Assembly: GCF_900156175.1 (NCBI RefSeq)
Contig: NZ_FTMV01000013.1
Span: forward strand, 160,634 to 224,633
Direction: 5' to 3'
DNA length: 64,000 nucleotides
Source: Janthinobacterium sp. TND4EL3
GTDB taxonomy: Bacteria > Pseudomonadota > Gammaproteobacteria > Burkholderiales > Burkholderiaceae_D
Shown here: piece after piece, positions 28,941 to 39,108 of the stretch
How the letters are laid out: every line of letters begins with the position of its first letter
How positions within the stretch are numbered: the stretch's first letter is position 1
Notes under the pieces: generated by a model
The model's input: the letters and a program-made list of their open reading frames with translations, nothing else
What the model was told of the DNA's origin: nothing
Database searches by the model: none
Made by a program: the position numbers and the translations under genes

Positions 28941-31292
28941 ATGACATTGAAACACACCGCAGGCGCCGCCAAGCCAGCCGCTGCCATCCGCAGCCGCAAG
29001 CACCAGCAAGCCGCCGCGCCGCGCATGCATGGCACGGCCCTGGCCGCCTTTGCCACCCTCGCCATGCCGCTGGCCTTGCACGCGCAAACGGTGGACAAGC
29101 CGCAGCAGTTGCAGGAAGTGAAAGTCATCGGCACGGCTGAGCGCCTGATCCAGGCGCCCGTCAAATCGGCGAACGACAAGCTGACGGCGCCGCTGCTCGA
29201 CACGCCGAAGTCCGTGACGGTGATTCCCGCCGAAATCATTTCGCAAACGGGCGCTGTCTCGCTGACGGATGCGCTGCGCACCGTGCCGGGCATTACCATC
29301 GGCGCCGGCGAAGGCGGCAACCCCGTGGGCGACAACTTGTTTATCCGCGGCTACAACGCGCAGACGGATACCTATATCGACGGTATCCGCGACACGGGTT
29401 CGCAATCGCGTGAAATCTTTGCGCTGGAACAAATCGAAGTCGTCAAGGGTCCGAATTCGGCCTACGGCGGACGCTCGTCCGCAGGCGGCGGCGTCAACCT
29501 GATCAGCAAGACGCCGAAAGTCGACGATTTCACGAATGCCACGGTCGGCCTGGGCAGCGCCAAGTACCGCCGCGCCACCCTCGATGCCAACCGCGTCGTC
29601 AGCGACGACGTGGCCGTGCGCGTCAACGTGATGGCGCATGACGCCCACGTGGCCGGCCGCGACTACATCAACGGCGACCGCTGGGGCATCGCGCCCTCCG
29701 TCACGTTTGGCCTGAAATCGGCCACGCAGGCGACCCTCAGCTACTACCACATGCAGTCGAGCGAATTGCCCGATACCGGCTTGCCGTTCAACAACCCGTT
29801 CTCGTCGGGCGCGAATGTGGCGAAAAACGGCAACGGCACGCCCGTCAACGTGCCGCGCGACACCTTTTACGGCCTCGTGAACCGCGACTTCCGCGACACG
29901 CAGAGCGATATCGGCACCATCGACGTGCGCCACGATTTCGGCAACAAGTTGGTCTTGCGCAACGTGACGCGCTACGGCAAGACCAGCAACGACTACGTGT
30001 GGACCCAGCCCGACGATTCCAAGGGCAACACCATGCTGTACGGCACCGTCTGGCGCCGCGCCAACACGCGCACGACCGATACGGACGCGCTGGCCAACGC
30101 CACCAGCCTGGGCGGCGAATGGCTAGCCGGCGGCGTCAAGCACACGTACACGCTGGGCATGGAATTGAGCCGCGAAGAAACGGACCGCAGCTCCTACCTG
30201 TTCAGCCCGGGGGCGAACAATCCGCTGGAAAAAGTCGGCTCCAGCTGCCCGACCTCTGGCGCGGCCACCCTGTACAACTGCGCACCGTTGCTCAATCCGA
30301 ACGCCAACGATCCGTGGGTCTACACGCGCTCGGTATCGCCGGCCCGCACGAATATCGTTACCAACACGCGTTCCGTGTACGGTTTCGACACCATCGAGTT
30401 TACGCCGCAATGGCTGCTGAACGTGGGCATCCGCTGGGATGACTACAAGAGCGCGCTGAACACGCCGCAATACACGCTCGACGGCAAGACCACGGCCGCC
30501 GTCAGCGCCAATGTGCATGCCACGTTCGCCAGCTACCAGGCGGGCCTGGTGTACAAGCCATCGAGCAACAGCAGCGTGTATGTGTCCTACGGCACGTCGT
30601 CCACGCCACCGGGCAATGACGGCGGCGACGGCATCGACGGCCTGTCGGTGGCCATCCAGAACCTGAAACCGCAAGAGAGCAAGAGCTTCGAGCTGGGCAC
30701 GAAATGGGAAGTGCTGCCGGGCGGCCGTTTGTCCGTGAGCGGTGCCTATTTCCAGAGCGACATGAGCAATGCGCGCGTGACGGCGCCCGATGGCAGCACG
30801 CAAAACGTGGGCGACAAGCAAGTCAAGGGCATCGAACTGGGCGTGAGCGGCAATATCACGAAGGAATGGTCGGTCTTCGGCGGCTACACGCACTTGAACG
30901 CCATCCTGGAAAACAATGGCTACGTGACGAATGGCGTCATCAATGGCGTGACGCAATACGCGCCGTCGCCGTACAACGGCAACCAGTTCCCCACCACGCC
31001 GAAGAACAGCGCCTCGCTGTGGACGTCCTACCTGCTCACGCCCGCCATCACCGTGGGTGGCGGCGTGAACTACGTCGACAAGGTCTATGCGAACGTGGCC
31101 AACAACAAATATGCGCCGGCCTATACGCGCTTCGACGCCATGGCCAGCTATGTGGTCAGCCGCAACGTGACCCTGCAGCTGAACATCCAGAACCTGACGA
31201 ACAAGCTGTACTTCGACAAGGTTTCTTCGCCGCACTATGCCGGCGTGGCGCCGGGCCGCTCTGCCACCCTGACGGCCAACATGAAGTTCTGA
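28941..31292 (+). CDS. TonB-dependent siderophore receptor (Fiu/catecholate-like)
   Basis: 783 residues. Plug: LDTPKSVTVIPAEIISQTGAVSLTDALRTVPGITIG, FIRGYNAQTDTYIDGIRD, EQIEVVKGPNSAYGGRSSAGGGVNLISKTPK; then a 22-strand barrel ending SATLTANMKF. The plug most resembles Fiu-type catecholate receptors. The signal peptide (HGTALAAFATLAMPLALHAQ) is preceded by about 28 basic residues, so an internal ATG at codon 29 may be the true start, although long basic N-regions are common in this family. A strong terminator follows. Confidence 0.92.
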   Translation: MTLKHTAGAAKPAAAIRSRKHQQAAAPRMHGTALAAFATLAMPLALHAQTVDKPQQLQEVKVIGTAERLIQAPVKSANDKLTAPLLDTPKSVTVIPAEIISQTGAVSLTDALRTVPGITIGAGEGGNPVGDNLFIRGYNAQTDTYIDGIRDTGSQSREIFALEQIEVVKGPNSAYGGRSSAGGGVNLISKTPKVDDFTNATVGLGSAKYRRATLDANRVVSDDVAVRVNVMAHDAHVAGRDYINGDRWGIAPSVTFGLKSATQATLSYYHMQSSELPDTGLPFNNPFSSGANVAKNGNGTPVNVPRDTFYGLVNRDFRDTQSDIGTIDVRHDFGNKLVLRNVTRYGKTSNDYVWTQPDDSKGNTMLYGTVWRRANTRTTDTDALANATSLGGEWLAGGVKHTYTLGMELSREETDRSSYLFSPGANNPLEKVGSSCPTSGAATLYNCAPLLNPNANDPWVYTRSVSPARTNIVTNTRSVYGFDTIEFTPQWLLNVGIRWDDYKSALNTPQYTLDGKTTAAVSANVHATFASYQAGLVYKPSSNSSVYVSYGTSSTPPGNDGGDGIDGLSVAIQNLKPQESKSFELGTKWEVLPGGRLSVSGAYFQSDMSNARVTAPDGSTQNVGDKQVKGIELGVSGNITKEWSVFGGYTHLNAILENNGYVTNGVINGVTQYAPSPYNGNQFPTTPKNSASLWTSYLLTPAITVGGGVNYVDKVYANVANNKYAPAYTRFDAMASYVVSRNVTLQLNIQNLTNKLYFDKVSSPHYAGVAPGRSATLTANMKF

Positions 31293-31315
31293 TGCAGTGA
31301 TTTTGCTGTAATGCA

Positions 31316-31357
31316 AAAGCGCCGTTTCCACCGCAAGGTGGACGGCGCTTTTTTTGC
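31316..31357 (+). terminator. Terminator after the TonB receptor
   Basis: AAAGCGCCGT...TCCACC pairs with GGTGGA...CGGCGCTTT around GCAA, then TTTT. Textbook rho-independent terminator. Confidence 0.92.
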
Positions 31358-31455
31358 GCCCGGATTGACACGGGGCGGGGCGCAGTCCCGGCCATCCTCG
31401 TTTGCCTGATTAGGCGCTACAATAGGGATACTGTTCACTAGTTCCCATTGCTGCC

Positions 31456-32556
<1,101 letters not shown>

Positions 32557-32579
32557 GTTGATGGTGTAATTTTACTACC

Positions 32580-32608
32580 GCGCCGGCACCCAGTTGCCGG
32601 CGTTTTTA
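32580..32608 (+). terminator. Terminator after ilvE
   Basis: CGCCGGCA (32581-32588), CCCAGT loop, TGCCGGCG (32595-32602), TTTTT. Confidence 0.9.
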
Positions 32609-32628
32609 TGTCTTGAAAGGGAAACCCG

Positions 32629-33345
32629 ATGCAATTGAGAACTGTCTTGCCGGCGCTGGCCGCCGTTTTCCTCGGCCTGTCCGCTGGCGCCGTCCACGCG
32701 GCCGACGCCAGTTGCGCCATTCCCCGCAACGTCAGCTATGTCGATTACGACGTCAAGCCGTCGGACGAGAAAAACACGTGCTACAAGCAAAGCACGAACG
32801 TGCCGACCGATTACTTCATGCTGGCGCTGTCGTGGTCGCCAGGCTTCTGCGACAGCCAGCGCCGCCGTGGCGCCGTGTCGAAGAAGGCCGCCTTCCAGTG
32901 CGCCGAGAGCAACCAATTCGGCTGGATCGTGCATGGACTATGGGCGCAGTCGGCCAATCCGGCCACCTGCGAAGACATTTCCGTGACGCCGCCGCGCAAG
33001 ACGGAGATGCATCCGCGCTATTGCAAGGGCAATCTGCCGAAGCTGGCGCCATCGGAAATTTTGCCGTACATGTGCATGCAGCCCGGCGAAGCCTTGCTGC
33101 AGGGCGAATGGGAAAAACATGGCGCCTGCGATTTCGATACGGCCAAGCAGTATTTCGAGAAGGAACGCGAACTGTTCCAGGCCTTGAAGTTGCCGGACAG
33201 TACCATGTCAAAGAATGAACTGTTCCAGTGGATGAAGCAGCACAACCCGCAGCTGAAGGGCCGCTGGCTCGGCTATGAAAAGCACTCGGGCGAGTTGCGC
33301 ATCTGTTATTCGAAAGAATTTAAAGTGATCGACTGCCAGAAGTGA
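32629..33345 (+). CDS. Secreted ribonuclease T2 family protein
   Basis: 238 residues. Signal peptide LRTVLPALAAVFLGLSAGAVHA. Both catalytic segments of RNase T2 are intact: CAS I FGWIVHGLWAQ (His) and CAS II GEWEKHGACDF (Glu, Lys, His). About ten cysteines in the mature part fit the disulfide-rich fold. T2 enzymes cleave single-stranded RNA via 2',3'-cyclic phosphates; E. coli RNase I is the periplasmic relative. Transcribed alone, 20 bp after the ilvE terminator. Confidence 0.92.
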   Translation: MQLRTVLPALAAVFLGLSAGAVHAADASCAIPRNVSYVDYDVKPSDEKNTCYKQSTNVPTDYFMLALSWSPGFCDSQRRRGAVSKKAAFQCAESNQFGWIVHGLWAQSANPATCEDISVTPPRKTEMHPRYCKGNLPKLAPSEILPYMCMQPGEALLQGEWEKHGACDFDTAKQYFEKERELFQALKLPDSTMSKNELFQWMKQHNPQLKGRWLGYEKHSGELRICYSKEFKVIDCQK

Positions 33346-33440
33346 TGGGCGTTGCCTGCCCGGCAGAGTCCGTCCATCCATGCTAGTGTCTTGGCTGCGG
33401 CACCGTATGCCGCCCCGGACGGGCTAGACGAACAGGCAAC

Positions 33441-34853
33441 ATGATGAAGCAGAAAAACAAGGCGCAGCCTTTCCTCGTGGGCGAGGACGGCTTGCCGCCG
33501 AATGCCCGTTTATGGGCCATGCTGGCGCTGGCCATCGGCGTGGGCATGGCCTCGCTCGATACGGCGATCGCCAACACGGCCTTGCCGGCCATCGCCAGCG
33601 AACTGCGCACGACGCCGGCCGCCTCCGTCTGGATCGTGAATGTCTATCAGCTGGCCATGGTGGCGACCCTGCTGCCGTTTTCCGCCCTCGGCGAAATCGC
33701 CGGCTACCGGCGCGTGTTTATCTCGGGCATGCTGTTGTTTACCCTGGCGTCGCTGGCCTGCGCGCTGGCCTGGTCCTTGCCGTCGCTGGTGGTGGCGCGC
33801 CTGTTCCAGGGCGTGGGCGCCAGCGCCATGATGAGCGTCAATACGGCGCTGCTGCGCGCCCTGTACCCTAAACATTTGCTGGGCCGGGCGTTTGGCAACA
33901 ATGCGCTGGTGGTGGCCGTCGCGTTCGCCATCGGGCCCACGGCCGCGTCGCTGATTTTGGCGACGGCCTCGTGGCCCTGGCTGTTCGCCATCAACGTGCC
34001 GCTGGGCGTGGCCGGTTTTTTCCTCGCCAGCCGCATGCTGCCGGCGACTCAACTGTCCGGGCACACGCTCGATGCGCGCACGGCGCTGTACAACGTGGGT
34101 GCCTTCGGCCTGCTCATCTTGCTGTTCGGCGACGCGGCCCATCATGCGGCCAGTTCCACCTTGCTGCCGGAACTGGCGGCCGTCGTGATCTTGTTTATCT
34201 TGCTGCTGCGCCGCCAGGCGGGGCACGTGGCGCCCATGCTGCCCATCGACCTGTTCCGCCGCCCCCTGTTCTTGCTGTCCTCGCTGACGGCCGTGTGCAC
34301 GTTTGCCGCGCAGGGGCTGGCGTTCGTCTCCTTGCCTTTCTATTTTGAAGTCACGCTGGGCCGTTCGCCCGTGGAAACAGGCTTTTTGATGACGCCTTGG
34401 GCCGTGCTCGTGGCCGTGATGGCGCCCGTGGCGGGGCGCCTGAGCGACCGTTATGCGCCGGGCGTGCTGGGCGGCATCGGTCTCGCGGCGCTGGCGGGCG
34501 GCTTGCTGACCCTGGTGTGGATCCCCGCGCACCCGAGCGCCGTCGACATCGGCTGGCGCATGGCCTTGTGCGGCATCGGTTTCGGCTTTTTCCAGGCGCC
34601 CAACCTGAAGGCCATCATGGGCAGCGCGCCGCCCGAGCGGGCAGGCGGCGCCAGCGGCGTGGTGGCCACGTCGCGCCTGATCGGGCAGGCGACGGGCGCG
34701 GCACTGGTCGCCTACTGCTTTACGGTGTCGGCTGCCAAGGGCACGACGTATGCGCTGTTCCTGGCGGCAGGGTTCGCCGCCGTGGCCAGCGTCGCCAGTT
34801 TTGCGCGCCTGGCGGTGGCGCAGCCGGCGTGGCTGGCCGGCAAGCGCGATTGA
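33441..34853 (+). CDS. MFS transporter, DHA2 (14-helix) drug exporter family
   Basis: 470 residues with about 14 hydrophobic helices. SLDTAIANTALPAIASELRTTPAASVWIVNVYQLAMVATLLPFSALGEIAGYRRVFISG holds helix 1, the DHA2 motif D1 and the MFS motif A loop. Proton-driven export of toxic compounds is the usual role; the substrate cannot be read. An adjacent ATG at 33444 is an alternative start. No adjacent regulator or membrane-fusion partner is seen. Confidence 0.88.
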   Translation: MMKQKNKAQPFLVGEDGLPPNARLWAMLALAIGVGMASLDTAIANTALPAIASELRTTPAASVWIVNVYQLAMVATLLPFSALGEIAGYRRVFISGMLLFTLASLACALAWSLPSLVVARLFQGVGASAMMSVNTALLRALYPKHLLGRAFGNNALVVAVAFAIGPTAASLILATASWPWLFAINVPLGVAGFFLASRMLPATQLSGHTLDARTALYNVGAFGLLILLFGDAAHHAASSTLLPELAAVVILFILLLRRQAGHVAPMLPIDLFRRPLFLLSSLTAVCTFAAQGLAFVSLPFYFEVTLGRSPVETGFLMTPWAVLVAVMAPVAGRLSDRYAPGVLGGIGLAALAGGLLTLVWIPAHPSAVDIGWRMALCGIGFGFFQAPNLKAIMGSAPPERAGGASGVVATSRLIGQATGAALVAYCFTVSAAKGTTYALFLAAGFAAVASVASFARLAVAQPAWLAGKRD

Positions 34854-34877
34854 TCCATCACGAATCTAGCACTATGC

Positions 34878-36512
34878 TCAGACGTCGATGGCCTTGTCCG
34901 AGTGCATGCGCTTGCGCAATTCGAACTTCTGGATCTTGCCCGTCGACGTGCGGGGCAGGGGGCCGAAATAAATGGCTTTCGGCACCTTGAAGCCCGCCAG
35001 GTTGTTCTTGCAGAAGGCGATCAATTCCGCTTCCGTCACCGTCGCCCCTTCGCGCAATTCGACGAAGGCGCACGGCGTCTCGCCCCATTTCTCGTCCGGC
35101 TGGGCGATGACGGCGGCGGCCAGCACTTGCGGGTGGTGGTACAAGGCATCTTCCACTTCCACGCTGGAAATATTCTCGCCGCCGGAAATGATGATGTCCT
35201 TGCTGCGGTCCTTCAGCTTGATATAGCCGTCCGGATACATCACGCCGAGGTCGCCCGTGTGGAACCAGCCGCCCGCGAACGCGTCCTGCGTCGCCTTTTC
35301 ATTTTTCAGGTAACCCTTCATGCAGATGTTGCCGCGGAACATGATCTCGCCGATCTGTTCGCCGTCGGCCGCCACGTGCTGCATGGTTTCCGGGTCGATC
35401 ACGGCCACGGCGCTTTGCAGGTGGTAGCGCACGCCCTGGCGCGACTTCAATACGGCCCGCTCTTCCTGCGACAGGGCTGCCCACTCGTCCTGCTCGGCGC
35501 AGATGGCGGCCGGGCCATACACTTCCGTCAAGCCATACGAGTGGATCAAGTCAAAGCCCATCGCTTCGATCTTCGCCACCATGGCCGCAGGCGGCGGCGC
35601 GCCGGCCACCATGCCGCGCACGGTCCAGGCTATGCCGTCGCGCCAGTTGGCGGGCGCGTTGGCCAGCGCCGCATGCACGATGGGCGCTGCGCAATAGTGG
35701 GTGATGCGCAATTCGCGCATCAGGTCAAACACCAGTTTCGGCTCGAACTTGCGCAGGCACACGTTCACGCCCGCGCGGGCGGCCACGGTCCACGGGAAGC
35801 ACCAGCCGTTGCAGTGGAACATAGGCAAGGTCCACAGGTAGACGGCGTGCTTGGGCATGTCCCATTCCAGGATGTTCGACAGGGCGTTCAGGGCCGCGCC
35901 GCGGTGGTGGTAGACGACGCCCTTCGGGTCGCCCGTGGTGCCGGACGTGTAGTTGAGGGCGATGGCGTCCCACTCGTCGGCAGGCGGCTGCCAGTCGTAA
36001 TCGGGATCGCCGCTGGCCAGCAGGCTTTCGTAGTCGAGGTCGGAAAACGCATCCACTTCCGGTCCCAGCACGTCGTTGACCTGGATCACGCGCAGGCCGG
36101 GTATCTGCGCCGCCATCTGGCGCGCCAGTTCGGCGAACTCCGTGTCGGCCAGCAAGACTTTCGCCTGGCCGTGGCGCAGCATGAAGGTCAGCGAGGCCAG
36201 GTCGAGGCGGATGTTCAGCGCATTGAGGACGGCGCCGGCCATGGGGACGCCAAAGCTCGCTTCCACCATGGCGGGCGTGTTCGGCAGCATCACGGCGACC
36301 GTATCGCCCGTGCCCACGCCCAGCTTGATCAGGCCGGAGGCGAGGCGGCGCGTGCGCGCATAGGTCTCGCGCCACGTCTGGCGCAGGCTGCCATGTGCAA
36401 TTGCCAGGCGATTGCCATATACTGCGGCTGCCCTGGCGATATAGTCGAGCGGGGTGAGGGCGGCGTAGTTGGCGCTGTTTTTGCCGAGGCCGGTGTTGAA
36501 ATCAGGTGTCAT
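34878..36512 (-). CDS. Acyl-CoA synthetase (AMP-forming)
   Basis: 544 residues from ATG 36512 (CAGGAGACAAGC upstream). ANL superfamily: P-loop YTSGTTGDPKGVVYHH, A5 SYGLTEVYGP, A7 TGDLGVMYPDGYIKLKDRSKDIIISGGENIS, and catalytic Lys in STGKIQKFELRKR. Closest in style to medium-chain/3-methylmercaptopropionate (DmdB-like) CoA ligases. It converts a carboxylic acid, ATP and CoA into acyl-CoA. The Crp/Fnr-type gene is divergent, and two inverted repeats lie between them. Confidence 0.9.
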   Translation of the reverse strand: MTPDFNTGLGKNSANYAALTPLDYIARAAAVYGNRLAIAHGSLRQTWRETYARTRRLASGLIKLGVGTGDTVAVMLPNTPAMVEASFGVPMAGAVLNALNIRLDLASLTFMLRHGQAKVLLADTEFAELARQMAAQIPGLRVIQVNDVLGPEVDAFSDLDYESLLASGDPDYDWQPPADEWDAIALNYTSGTTGDPKGVVYHHRGAALNALSNILEWDMPKHAVYLWTLPMFHCNGWCFPWTVAARAGVNVCLRKFEPKLVFDLMRELRITHYCAAPIVHAALANAPANWRDGIAWTVRGMVAGAPPPAAMVAKIEAMGFDLIHSYGLTEVYGPAAICAEQDEWAALSQEERAVLKSRQGVRYHLQSAVAVIDPETMQHVAADGEQIGEIMFRGNICMKGYLKNEKATQDAFAGGWFHTGDLGVMYPDGYIKLKDRSKDIIISGGENISSVEVEDALYHHPQVLAAAVIAQPDEKWGETPCAFVELREGATVTEAELIAFCKNNLAGFKVPKAIYFGPLPRTSTGKIQKFELRKRMHSDKAIDV

Positions 36513-36561
36513 GCTTGTCTCCTGGTAAAAAGATTCTGTAGCTCCCTGTTTCGGGATTGAT

Positions 36562-36582
36562 ACCGGTGAGCATAGCACCGGT
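36562..36582. promoter_or_regulatory. Inverted repeat in the acyl-CoA ligase / Crp regulator gap
   Basis: ACCGGTG-N7-CACCGGT, perfect 7-bp arms, 50 bp upstream of the ligase start. Likely operator. Confidence 0.5.
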
Positions 36583-36594
36583 GCTGGAAAATCA

Positions 36595-36612
36595 CTGTCA
36601 TCTTAGTGACAG
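36595..36612. promoter_or_regulatory. Second inverted repeat in the same gap
   Basis: CTGTCA-N6-TGACAG, perfect 6-bp arms, just upstream of the preferred regulator start (36627). Could bind the Crp/Fnr protein itself. Confidence 0.45.
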
Positions 36613-36626
36613 GTCTGAAAGATGGA

Positions 36627-37328
36627 ATGGATAGCAACGATAGTGTAGACCGTACCGTACCCGAACTCGATAGCCACGACTGGTTTGCGGCCCTCGATGC
36701 CAGCCACCAGGCATTGCTGCGCGCCGGCAGCGTGCTGCGGCACTATGAGGCGGGCGCCTTCATCACGCGGCGCGGCGAACCATCGGCGCACTGGATCGGC
36801 GTGCACACGGGCCTGATCAAGCTGGCCGTGTACAACGCCGATGGGCGCGGCGCCACGTTTTCCGGCGTGCCGGCCGGCGGCTGGTGCGGCGAGGGCAGCG
36901 TACTCAAGCGCGAGCTGCGCCGCTACGACGTGGTGGCCGTGCGCGCCGCCGACATCATCCTCGTGCCCGTGGACCTGTTTCACCTGCTGCTGGCCGAGAG
37001 CCTGTCCTTCAATGCCTTCGTCATCCGCCAGCTGAACGAGCGCATGGGGCAATTCATCGCCACCATCCAGAACCAGCGCCTGCTGGCCGTCGACGCCCAA
37101 GTGGCGCAAGCGATCGCGCAGCTGTTCCACCCCATGCTATACCCGCGCACCTCACGCGTGCTTGAGCTGTCGCAGGAAGAAATCGGCTTGCTGACCGGCA
37201 TTTCGCGCCAACGCGTGAACCAGGCGCTGGGCCATTTGGCCGAACTCAAGCTGATCAGCATCGCCTACCAGTCGATCCGCGTGGTGGACCTCGATGGCTT
37301 GCGCCGTTACGGCGTGGCGTCGCTGTGA
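36627..37328 (+). CDS. Crp/Fnr family transcriptional regulator
   Basis: 233 residues from ATG 36627; GTG 36606 would place a 6-bp inverted repeat inside the gene. The N-terminal cyclic-nucleotide-binding-like domain (LRHYEAGAFITRRGEPSAHWIGVHTGLIKLAVYNADGRGATFSGVPAGGWCGEGSVL) lacks the clear Arg/Ser cAMP-contact set, so the effector is unknown; there is no Fnr cysteine cluster. C-terminal HTH: LSQEEIGLLTGISRQRVNQALGHLAELKLI. Divergent from the acyl-CoA ligase, which it probably controls. Confidence 0.85.
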   Translation: MDSNDSVDRTVPELDSHDWFAALDASHQALLRAGSVLRHYEAGAFITRRGEPSAHWIGVHTGLIKLAVYNADGRGATFSGVPAGGWCGEGSVLKRELRRYDVVAVRAADIILVPVDLFHLLLAESLSFNAFVIRQLNERMGQFIATIQNQRLLAVDAQVAQAIAQLFHPMLYPRTSRVLELSQEEIGLLTGISRQRVNQALGHLAELKLISIAYQSIRVVDLDGLRRYGVASL

Positions 37329-37390
37329 CGACAGACTGCTTGCGCGATGTGTGGCATGCTGGCGGCTGGCTTATGACATTGAATTGACGC

Positions 37391-37984
37391 ATGGCACTCG
37401 TTTCCGATCATCCTCTGCACTTGCTGGGCTTGCGCTTTCCGCTGCGGCTGCGCGTCACCGTGCGCCAGGGTTACGTCACCTTGCATAATGAAATCGCCAC
37501 CAAGAAACTGGGCAGCGGCGACAGCTTCGTCGTGCCCGCCTTCTTGCGCTTCGCCTGCGACGTGATGCCGGGACGGGGCAAGCCAGCCGTGTTTACACTG
37601 GCGCTGGAAGACGACGACGCGCAGGCCAGCCATGGCGGCGGCAAGCGCTGGAGCCAGGCGCTGACGCAGCATATCTTTGATACGCCGCAAGGCAAATGGA
37701 CGGCGGCGCGCCTGGCCAACCTGTGGCAAGTGACGCCGCACAAGGCGCGCGCGCGCCTGTTTGCCGAGGGAGAGGCATTGCTCAGTCTGGTTCGCGAGCA
37801 GCGCCTCGCGCATGCGCTGCACGCGGTGGGGCAGGCGGGACGCGATGGCGAGCAGGGCGAGCGCGACCTGGCGCAAGTGGCGGCCGGCTCCGGCTTTGCC
37901 TCGATCCCCGCGTTTTGCGACGCCTGCGTGGACGTGGCGGGCGTGCGTCCCAGCCTGTTCCTGCGCGGGCCGGCGCCCGGATAG
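37391..37984 (+). CDS. Divergent AraC-like helix-turn-helix protein
   Basis: 197 residues. The C-terminal ~95 residues look like a degenerate AraC/XylS domain: GKWTAARLANLWQVTPHKARARLFAEGEALLSLVREQRLAHAL (first HTH) and DLAQVAAGSGFASIPAFCDACVDVAGVRPSLF (second HTH, with the GFxSxxxFxxxF...G-xPS pattern). The N-terminal half (LGLRFPLRLRVTVRQGYVTLHNEIATKKLGSGDSFVVPAF) resembles a small cupin-like sensor. Probably a transcriptional regulator; targets unknown. It lies just upstream of the copper genes on the same strand, 24 bp before the DUF2946 gene. Confidence 0.6.
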   Translation: MALVSDHPLHLLGLRFPLRLRVTVRQGYVTLHNEIATKKLGSGDSFVVPAFLRFACDVMPGRGKPAVFTLALEDDDAQASHGGGKRWSQALTQHIFDTPQGKWTAARLANLWQVTPHKARARLFAEGEALLSLVREQRLAHALHAVGQAGRDGEQGERDLAQVAAGSGFASIPAFCDACVDVAGVRPSLFLRGPAPG

Positions 37985-38008
37985 CCAGACTCCGTTATAA
38001 TCGGGGCC

Positions 38009-38407
38009 ATGGGATCCTTATTGAAGCGCAAACAGTGGCATATGTGGTTCGCCTGCCTGGCGATACTGCTCAATGCGCTGTCGCCGTCCCTGTCGTATGC
38101 CTACGCTGCGCTGCATGCGAACGCGAACAATGCCGCCGTCGAGATCTGCTCGGCCAGCGGCGCCGTCTACACGCAGGCCGACCTGGCGCCGGCCGCGAAA
38201 TCGACCACCGATTCCGTGCTGCACCACATCGAGCATTGCCCATTCTGCATGAGCCATGCGGGCAGCGTTGGCTTGCCGCCGTCCTCATCCTCGCCGCTGG
38301 CCGTCATCGCGGGCCACGACCGCTATCCGCCCCTGTTTTACCAGGCGCCGCAGCCCCAGTTCGCGTGGCTGGCCGCCAGTCCGCGCGGCCCGCCCGCGCT
38401 GGCCTGA
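38009..38407 (+). CDS. DUF2946 family protein
   Basis: 132 residues. Hydrophobic signal region (MWFACLAILLNALSPSLSYAYA), then HHIEHCPFCMSHAG, the His/Cys-rich segment diagnostic of DUF2946. Members are frequently found with copper-handling genes, as here: it is followed by SCO and PCuAC. The HH-x2-HCPFCxxH cluster could bind a metal. Exact function unknown. Confidence 0.78.
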   Translation: MGSLLKRKQWHMWFACLAILLNALSPSLSYAYAALHANANNAAVEICSASGAVYTQADLAPAAKSTTDSVLHHIEHCPFCMSHAGSVGLPPSSSSPLAVIAGHDRYPPLFYQAPQPQFAWLAASPRGPPALA

Positions 38408-38490
38408 ATACCTCTGTTCTGCCTGCCGCTCTGCGGCAGAGTACCTGCGTCCTAACTTGTCTCAACTACGCCCATTGGGCCGGAATTGCC

Positions 38491-39087
38491 ATGAAACGTC
38501 GTCTATTCCTTCTCGCCGGCACGGCGGGATTGCTCACGCTTGCCGCTTGCGAACAAGCACCGAAACCCCATTACAACGGCCTCGACCTGACGGGAGGCGA
38601 TTACAAGCCCGACTTCAAATTGAGCGGCCCCGACGGCAAGGTCTACACCCTGGCCGACTTCAAGGGCAAGTATGTGATGGTCTTCTTTGGCTTCACGCAA
38701 TGCCCGGACGTGTGCCCGACGGCCCTGTCGCGCGCGCTGGAAATCCGCCAGAAACTGGGTGCCGATGCCGACAAGCTGCAAGTGATCTTCATCAGCATCG
38801 ACCCCGAGCGCGACACGCCCGAGTTGCTGGGCGAGTACATGCGCGCCTTCGACCCCAGCTTCCTCGGCTTGCGCACGGACCCGCAGGCGACGGCGCAGAC
38901 GGCCTTCAACTACAAGGTCTTCTACCGCCGCGTACCGAGCGGCAGTTCGTACACGATGGACCACACGGCCATCAGCTATGTGCTCGATACCGAGGGGCGC
39001 ATGCGCCTGGGCCTGAAGCACCAGTTGACGGGCGACGAGTGCGTGCAGGACATCAAGACCCTGATGAAATCGAAATACACCTTATAA
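38491..39087 (+). CDS. SCO1/SenC family copper-binding lipoprotein
   Basis: 198 residues from ATG 38491. Lipoprotein signal with lipobox LAAC (Cys20), then a thioredoxin-like domain with GFTQCPDVCPTAL (CxxxC copper/redox site) and the distal His in DHTAISYVLD. SCO proteins deliver copper to, or reduce, the CuA site of cytochrome c oxidase. The neighbouring PCuAC chaperone (21 bp downstream) is its functional partner in other bacteria. Confidence 0.93.
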   Translation: MKRRLFLLAGTAGLLTLAACEQAPKPHYNGLDLTGGDYKPDFKLSGPDGKVYTLADFKGKYVMVFFGFTQCPDVCPTALSRALEIRQKLGADADKLQVIFISIDPERDTPELLGEYMRAFDPSFLGLRTDPQATAQTAFNYKVFYRRVPSGSSYTMDHTAISYVLDTEGRMRLGLKHQLTGDECVQDIKTLMKSKYTL

Positions 39088-39108
39088 CATCCATTGAAAG
39101 GAATGATC

